From the NCBI RefSeq assembly GCF_011752065.1, contig NZ_JAAIJY010000006.1:1-64000 (forward strand): DNA of 64,000 nucleotides, given 5' to 3'. Made by a program: the position numbers and the translations under genes. This DNA comes from Actinomyces sp. ZJ308 (GTDB lineage: Bacteria; Actinomycetota; Actinomycetes; Actinomycetales; Actinomycetaceae). Positions 59,600 to 64,000 of this stretch are shown piece after piece (position 1 is the first letter of the stretch; every line of letters begins with the position of its first letter). The notes under the pieces were generated by a model. It was not told where the DNA came from and did no database searches. It saw only the letters and a program-made list of their open reading frames with translations.

Positions 59600-61246
59600 C
59601 TACTCCTCGTCGAGTGACGTCCCCGGCGCCAGCGCGCCGACAATACGGGCGAGGTCCTCATCTCCGGCGAACTCAATGGTGATTCGCCCCTTCTTCGCTC
59701 CACGTGTCACCTTGACGCGGGTATCGAAGGCATCGGACAGCCGTGTTGAGAGCGCCGGGAGAGGGGTACTGCGTGCCCGTAGTACCTTCGGTTGATCCGA
59801 TCCCGGCTCAGGTTCCTCGTGAAGAGCAACGAGCTCCTCCGTCGCCCGTACCGAAAGACCTTCGGCCACCACGCGCTGCGCAAGCCGCTCCATTTCTGCG
59901 GCATTGGGGAGCCCCAGCAGTGCACGAGCATGGCCGGCGGAGATGACATTCGCTGCGAGTCTGCGCTGCACCAGCGGTGGAAGCTTCATGAGACGCAAGG
60001 TGTTCGAGATCTGTGAGCGAGACCGGGCGATCCTCTCAGAGAGCTCCGCATGGGTGCACTGGAAGTCCTCGAGTAGCTGTTGATAGGCAGCAGCCTCTTC
60101 AAGCGGATTGAGCTGAACGCGGTGCAGGTTCTCCAGAAGTGCATCACGCAGCAGGTCGACGTCGTCGGTATCCCGGACGACCGCTGGAATCGTCTCCAGG
60201 CCGGCCTCCTTGGAAGCGCGCAGACGACGCTCACCCATAATGAGCTCATAACGCGCTTCCTCATCCGGAGGGGTGGGAACCTGCCGCACTACGATCGGCT
60301 GCAGCAAGCCGACTTCCGCAATCGAGGCCGCCAGCTCTGAGATGTCCTCCTCATCGAACACCTGACGAGGCTGACGAGGATTCGGGTGGATCAGTCCAAC
60401 CGGGATCTCAGCGAAACGGGCACCTGGAACAGGAACCAGATCCGCAGCATCGGCATCACCCGCATCCTCTTCGCCATCGGTCTCAGTATCTGCATCAGAG
60501 GCGATCGACGTATCAGCAGGATGCTCAGCCTCAGACTGCGAGGGCTGATCATCCACAGCCTCGGAGTGCTCCTCCTCTGTTTCACGTGAAACCACCGAAT
60601 CCTCCGAGGACGGCACCGTCTCCGAAATGGGCTCGACAGCAACCTTGTCGACCGCAGGTGCATCTTCATGCGTCGATTCCCGAGCTGCAGCAGACACCGT
60701 CTCCACAGTCTCCGAATGCAGCGACTGCTCGTCCACCTTCGTTTCCTCAACCGCGGTGGAGCTCTTCGCTGCAGTCTTCGTCGTCTTCCTCGCCGAAGGC
60801 CTCTGAGTCCGCCGAGAAGCCGATCGAGTGCTCTTCGTCGAGGTAGCCGACGACGACCCCTTGGCATCCTTCTTCTCGGTCGTCTTCGTTGTGGAAGGCG
60901 ACTCCGAGGCGGTTTCACGTGAAACGGAGGTGCTCTGTTTGTTCTTGTCCGTCGTCTTAGATGACGTCGAACGCGTGGTGGAACGACTCTTCGATCCCCG
61001 CTTCCGTTGGGAGGGTGCTAAGAGACTGGCGGTCAGATCACGAGTGCTTCGAGCCTCCGCAGCCGGTTCGGGCTCTGAGACGGCATGCTCGGCCTGCGGA
61101 ACCGTACCGTCCTGCTCCTGACCATCCGCCTTCCGTGAGTCGGGAAAGAACACATCGGAAGGGCGGGACGCAGACACCTTCTCCTTCTGCGCCTCTGGAA
61201 TCAGCGCCTGCAGACCCCTACCGAGTCCGCGCCGTTTCTGAGCCAT
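59600..61246 (-). CDS. parB: ParB chromosome-partitioning CTPase/parS-binding protein, with long N-terminal extension
   Basis: A 548-aa protein; most chromosomal ParB proteins are nearer 300-350. [17 protein letters not shown] at the start is the conserved ParA-interacting peptide. Residues about 20-268 are an added low-complexity stretch rich in Ser, Thr, Lys and Glu, with two VSRET peptides encoded by parS sites. The N-terminal CTP domain follows ([44 protein letters not shown] with GERRLRA). The HTH is at about 380-440 ([40 protein letters not shown]). The C-terminal dimer domain ends [29 protein letters not shown]. ParB loads at parS, slides as a clamp and spreads. Its ATG overlaps the parA stop. 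Confidence 0.95.
   Translation of the reverse strand: MAQKRRGLGRGLQALIPEAQKEKVSASRPSDVFFPDSRKADGQEQDGTVPQAEHAVSEPEPAAEARSTRDLTASLLAPSQRKRGSKSRSTTRSTSSKTTDKNKQSTSVSRETASESPSTTKTTEKKDAKGSSSATSTKSTRSASRRTQRPSARKTTKTAAKSSTAVEETKVDEQSLHSETVETVSAAARESTHEDAPAVDKVAVEPISETVPSSEDSVVSRETEEEHSEAVDDQPSQSEAEHPADTSIASDADTETDGEEDAGDADAADLVPVPGARFAEIPVGLIHPNPRQPRQVFDEEDISELAASIAEVGLLQPIVVRQVPTPPDEEARYELIMGERRLRASKEAGLETIPAVVRDTDDVDLLRDALLENLHRVQLNPLEEAAAYQQLLEDFQCTHAELSERIARSRSQISNTLRLMKLPPLVQRRLAANVISAGHARALLGLPNAAEMERLAQRVVAEGLSVRATEELVALHEEPEPGSDQPKVLRARSTPLPALSTRLSDAFDTRVKVTRGAKKGRITIEFAGDEDLARIVGALAPGTSLDEE
60579..60592. other. parS: parS site 15, inside parB
   Basis: Exact 14-mer, read in frame as residues 219-223 (VSRET) of ParB's extension. 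Confidence 0.93.
60912..60925. other. parS: parS site 16, inside parB
   Basis: Exact 14-mer, read as residues 108-112 (VSRET) of ParB. It lies 333 bp from site 15, the same spacing as sites 9 to 10. Confidence 0.93.
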
Positions 61247-62148
61247 TAGGCTTCCTCGCCTTCAATTCGGGGGACGCCCCTCAGAGCGACCTCACGAGCC
61301 ATTTTCTTGTACGCAATTGCGCCGGTGGACCGGGGATCCCAGAACACCACCGGAGCGCCGAAGGAGGGGGCCTCGGCAACACGGATTGAACGCGGCACCT
61401 TGGTGTCCAGCGTTGCTTCAGGGAAGTAGGAACGAACCTCGGACTCCACCTCACGAGCCAGGGTGGTGCGTCCGTCAAACATGGTGAGCACAATCATCGA
61501 GACACCCAGTCCCGGGTTGTGAATGCGGGCGATCCGATCGATGGAACGCGTCAGCAGCGCCAGCCCTTCAAGGGCGTAGTACTCGGCCTGCATCGGAATG
61601 AGGACCTCGTCGGCCGCGACGAAGGCGTTGATAGTCATGATGCCCAGACTCGGAGGGCAGTCGATAATGACGTAGTCGAGAGGCGGTTGCCCATCGGTTT
61701 CACGTGAAACCAGGTAATCCACCAGTGCCCGCCTCAGACGCGACTCCCGCTCGGCGGTGGAGATGAGCTCGATCTCGACGGCGGCCACGTCAATCGTCGC
61801 CGGCACACACCACAGGGTCTCGCAGAAGCGAGTCTTGGCCACGACCTCCTTGATGGGCAGTCCGTCGACAAGGACGTCGTAGATGGAGGCGTTGTCATCA
61901 CCGTGCTCCACCCCCAGCGCCGTCGAGGCATTGCCCTGAGAGTCGGCGTCGATGAGGAGCACGTGCAGTCCGCCCTCGGCCAGGGCCGCGGCGAGATTCA
62001 CTGCGGTCGACGTCTTTCCAACGCCGCCCTTCTGGTTGGCGACCGCGACGACGCGGGTCCGCTCGGGATGTGGGAACTCTCCACCCGCTACCTCGTCTAA
62101 GGCGAGGTGCTCGGCCTGGAGCTGATCGAAGATAGACGATCCGGACAA
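61246..62148 (-). CDS. parA: ParA chromosome-partitioning ATPase
   Basis: A 300-aa ATPase that moves ParB-parS complexes. The deviant Walker A is [18 protein letters not shown] at about residues 36-53, with both lysines. [14 protein letters not shown] is Walker A', and [18 protein letters not shown] is Walker [12 protein letters not shown] and [16 protein letters not shown] close the nucleotide site. The first 30 residues extend past the minimal fold. A parS site lies in the coding sequence at codons 147-151. A TAGACT -10 (62203-62208) and GAGGAGAAG before ATG 62148 suggest a promoter for parA-parB apart from rsmG. Confidence 0.96.
   Translation of the reverse strand: MSGSSIFDQLQAEHLALDEVAGGEFPHPERTRVVAVANQKGGVGKTSTAVNLAAALAEGGLHVLLIDADSQGNASTALGVEHGDDNASIYDVLVDGLPIKEVVAKTRFCETLWCVPATIDVAAVEIELISTAERESRLRRALVDYLVSRETDGQPPLDYVIIDCPPSLGIMTINAFVAADEVLIPMQAEYYALEGLALLTRSIDRIARIHNPGLGVSMIVLTMFDGRTTLAREVESEVRSYFPEATLDTKVPRSIRVAEAPSFGAPVVFWDPRSTGAIAYKKMAREVALRGVPRIEGEEA
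61697..61710. other. parS: parS site 17, inside parA
   Basis: Exact 14-mer, read as residues 147-151 (VSRET) between a helix of ParA (ALVDYL) and the Walker B strand. It is the outermost site on the origin side within this window. Confidence 0.93.
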
Positions 62149-62202
62149 ACCTGCTTCTCCTCGGACGACGATCCAACGGCCCGAGCCAGTCGGGCAGTTA
62201 CG

Positions 62203-62208
62203 AGTCTA
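62203..62208 (-). promoter_or_regulatory. likely -10 element of the parA-parB operon
   Basis: TAGACT on the minus strand, about 55 nt before the parA start, in the 107-nt gap after rsmG. Confidence 0.45.
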
Positions 62209-62255
62209 CGCGAGCAGGTCGATCCTTACGCGTTACACCGAACGCGCGCCGTATC

Positions 62256-62900
62256 TCACCGGTTCTTCGGCCGGCGAATCTCAACCACAGCAGTAGTTTC
62301 ATCGCCGGGAGTAACAACCTCATGAACTACGGCGACTGATAATTTTGCCTTCTTAATGACGTACTTGGCGTCGTCGACCTCATCGTGCGCCCGCATCCCC
62401 TTGAGGGCGAGCAGTGCACCCCCTGGCCGCAGCAACGGTGCCGTCAGCCTCACGAGCTTGGACAGGTTCGCCACCGCGCGAGCCGTGACCACGTCATAGC
62501 GGTCCTTGACCTCCTCGGCCCGTGCCCGCCGAACAGTCACGTTGTCCAGGTCCAGCTCCTCGACGACGTCTAAGAGCCACTGCGTGCGGCGCTCCATCGT
62601 CTCAATGAGCGTCACATCGAGATCGGGTCGCAGCAGCGCGACCACCACACCGGGAAAACCGGCCCCGGAGCCGATGTCGGCCACACTTCCCCGAGCCGGC
62701 AGGAAGGGGACCACGGCGGCCGAGTTGACGATGTGCCGGCTCCACAGGCGAGGAAGCTCGCGCGGTCCCACGAGACCGCGCAGCTCACCCTCCTCAGCGA
62801 GCATCTGTGCGAAGTGCTCCGCCGCGGAGAAGGAGACCCCGAAGATCTCCCGCATCTCCGGCGTCGGCTCCTCCACCTGGGCCCGCTGCTCCTCGCTCAT
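62256..62900 (-). CDS. rsmG: 16S rRNA (guanine-527-N7)-methyltransferase RsmG
   Basis: A 214-aa methyltransferase. RLWSRHIVNSAAVVPFLPARGSVADIGSGAGFPGVVVALLRPDLDVTLIE carries the conserved WxRHxxxS block and the SAM-binding GSGAGFPG. LLALKGMRA has the conserved Lys. It modifies G527 of 16S rRNA. Its usual place is between jag and parA, as here. Loss of the gene gives low-level streptomycin resistance in other bacteria; this copy looks intact. Confidence 0.95.
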   Translation of the reverse strand: MSEEQRAQVEEPTPEMREIFGVSFSAAEHFAQMLAEEGELRGLVGPRELPRLWSRHIVNSAAVVPFLPARGSVADIGSGAGFPGVVVALLRPDLDVTLIETMERRTQWLLDVVEELDLDNVTVRRARAEEVKDRYDVVTARAVANLSKLVRLTAPLLRPGGALLALKGMRAHDEVDDAKYVIKKAKLSVAVVHEVVTPGDETTAVVEIRRPKNR

Positions 62901-62902
62901 GC

Positions 62903-63508
62903 TCAGGCCTGCTCCACAACCGGCTCGACGTCGACCTCGTCGACGTCATCAACGTCCTCGTCCTCCACCTCGTCGGCCGGCAGGACCACGACGTAGCGGT
63001 GCGGCTCGGCGCCCTCGGACTCGGAGACCAGACCGGCGGAGGCGACGACGTCGTGGCACACCTTGCGCTCGAAGGGGTTCATCGGCTCCAGGCTGACGGA
63101 CTCCCCGGTGGTGAGCACCTTGGTGACGGCCTCCTGGGCGACCTTGGTGAGCTCGGTGCGGCGATCGGCGCGGTAGCCGTTGATATCGAGCATGAGCCGC
63201 GATCGGTTGCCGGTGCGCGCCTGGACCGCGAGACGGGTCAGCTCCTGGACCGCCTCAAGAACCTCTCCGTCACGTCCGACAAGATCGGCGAGCTCTCGCT
63301 CGTCGCCCTCCTCGGAGGCGACCACGGCGATCGAGGCGCGCCCGTGGTCGATATCGATGTCGATGTCGCCGCCCAGGTCGGCGATGTCGAGAAGCTCCTC
63401 GAGGTAGTCGGCGCCGATCTCGCCCTCCTCCTCGAGGCGCGAGACGGTGTTGCTCACAGGCTTGCCTGCGGACTGCTGGGAGGAGTCATTACTGTGCTGC
63501 TCACTCAT
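62903..63508 (-). CDS. jag: Jag/KhpB family RNA-binding protein (KH-R3H)
   Basis: A 201-aa protein. A KH-like domain is at about residues 45-110 (DIDHGRASIAVV, ELADLVGRDGEVLEAVQELTRLAVQARTG). The R3H domain is at about 112-175 (RRTELTKVAQEAVTKVLTTGESVSLEPMNPFERKVCHDVVAS). The C-terminal tail is very acidic (EVEDEDVDDVDEVDVE). It lacks the Jag_N domain of firmicute proteins, as in other actinobacteria. It lies 2 nt upstream of rsmG and 53 nt downstream of yidC, so the three are probably one operon. It binds RNA and affects cell-wall growth in other bacteria. Confidence 0.9.
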   Translation of the reverse strand: MSEQHSNDSSQQSAGKPVSNTVSRLEEEGEIGADYLEELLDIADLGGDIDIDIDHGRASIAVVASEEGDERELADLVGRDGEVLEAVQELTRLAVQARTGNRSRLMLDINGYRADRRTELTKVAQEAVTKVLTTGESVSLEPMNPFERKVCHDVVASAGLVSESEGAEPHRYVVVLPADEVEDEDVDDVDEVDVEPVVEQA

Positions 63509-63561
63509 GATGTCATCCGTATCTGTGATGGGAACCGGGTTGTCTCACCGCTGAGCACGTC

Positions 63562-64000
63562 TCAGCGGTTGCGCTTCTTCTTGGCCTGGGCCTTGCGTCG
63601 GGCCGCCGCCTCGCGACGCTGACGGGCTCGGCGCTCGTAACGACGTCGGGCGATCTCCTCATCGCTGAGGCCACCGCTCTTGGATGCCGAGCTCTTGGAG
63701 CCGCCGCCCTTGGAGTCGCTCGCGTCCTCGCCGGGCTCGACGTCGGAGTCGCCGACGCCGTCAGCACGCGCCTCGTCACGAGACTCGCCCTGGCCACCGG
63801 ACCTCTTCTGCCGGTTCTTCCGTACCGGCTGCACCCGCTGACCGCCGGTACGCCCCTCGGCCTCGGCCTTGGCGACCGCCTCGGCCCGCTCCTCCTCCTC
63901 CAGGGAGGGCAGGCCCTTGCGCGCCCGCTTGGCGTTGACCCGGGCCCGGTACTTCTTCTCGGCCTCACTGCCGGGCGCGGGCATGTTGCGGATGGTGAAG
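63562..64000 (-). CDS. yidC: YidC membrane-protein insertase, C-terminal part
   Basis: The last ~140 residues of YidC/Oxa1, cut by the window edge; the true start is outside. What remains is the basic cytoplasmic tail: SEAEKKYRARVNAKRARKGLPSLEEEERAEAVAKAEAEG, then a Gly/Ser/Asp-rich stretch (SKGGGSKSSASKSGGLS) and a strongly basic end (RRYERRARQRREAAARRKAQAKKKRNR) likely to touch ribosomal RNA. Membrane segments would lie beyond 64000. Assignment rests on the tail and on position upstream of jag. Confidence 0.85.
   Translation of the reverse strand, partial: FTIRNMPAPGSEAEKKYRARVNAKRARKGLPSLEEEERAEAVAKAEAEGRTGGQRVQPVRKNRQKRSGGQGESRDEARADGVGDSDVEPGEDASDSKGGGSKSSASKSGGLSDEEIARRRYERRARQRREAAARRKAQAKKKRNR

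Noticed and set aside
59950-62140. Long open frames opposite parB, parA and other GC-rich genes
   Set aside because: They are shadows caused by third-position GC bias and have no domains or start signals.
59600-64000. Replication origin (oriC) in the window
   Set aside because: No cluster of TTATCCACA-type DnaA boxes was seen; oriC is expected beyond yidC, next to dnaA.

Overview
The window is high-GC actinobacterial DNA. Gene order and family content point to an Actinomyces-like member of Actinomycetaceae; this is inferred from the sequence, with no database search. The right end lies beside the replication origin. It reads cca - nudix - DUF6049 - murJ/pseudokinase - trxB - trxA - thrC - aminotransferase - ddl-like - parS block - parB - parA - rsmG - jag - yidC, which parallels the origin-left arm of other actinobacteria. 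dnaA, rpmH and rnpA would be expected just past position 64000.

Region by region. 1-10.5 kb is accessory: a frameshifted IS3-family transposase abuts a siderophore-interacting protein, followed by remnants of a nucleotidyltransferase/HEPN pair. Then come an AI-2E family permease, a hydrolase, luxS and mtnN (the two enzymes that make AI-2 precursor), a Schlafen/AlbA_2 gene broken by an in-frame amber codon, a two-gene AAA ATPase + DUF4276 candidate defence operon, and a DUF4143 ATPase preceded by four 23-bp iterons. 10.5-19.7 kb holds MerR/CMD and TetR/Acg-like modules, an AspT-family exchanger, a likely 46-aa peptide gene, cstA-ybdD and a VanZ-like gene. 19.7-29.2 kb has tRNA-Leu(CAG) and the translationally coupled growth and division operon fhaA-fhaB-pstP-ftsW/rodA-pbpA-pknA-pknB. 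29.2-42.4 kb has a two-component system, serA-serC, a carbohydrate locus (DUF4832 protein, alpha-galactosidase, Gfo/Idh oxidoreductase) and cca. 42.5-64 kb is the origin-proximal block.

The most striking feature is a roughly 4-kb gene-free stretch (55.6-59.5 kb) between the ddl-like gene and parB. It carries most of a 17-member parS array. Fifteen sites are exact GTTTCACGTGAAAC, one has a single change and one is degenerate. One site lies upstream, between thrC and the aminotransferase, and three lie inside the parB and parA coding sequences, each read as Val-Ser-Arg-Glu-Thr. The block also contains diverged copies of a roughly 320-bp unit, which suggests it grew by duplication. ParB has an unusual ~270-residue N-terminal extension.

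The genes form linked systems. PknB, PstP, FhaA and the pseudokinase part of the MurJ fusion are the components of the mycobacterial phospho-switch controlling lipid II flipping, and all occur here. The MurJ fusion has a strong internal ribosome-binding site and ATG before the pseudokinase, so it may also make the pseudokinase alone. Eleven genes have a TANNNT -10 element 6-7 nt before the start codon, the signature of leaderless mRNAs. A nested palindromic repeat built on GGGGACAT...ATGTCCCC occurs three times between genes.
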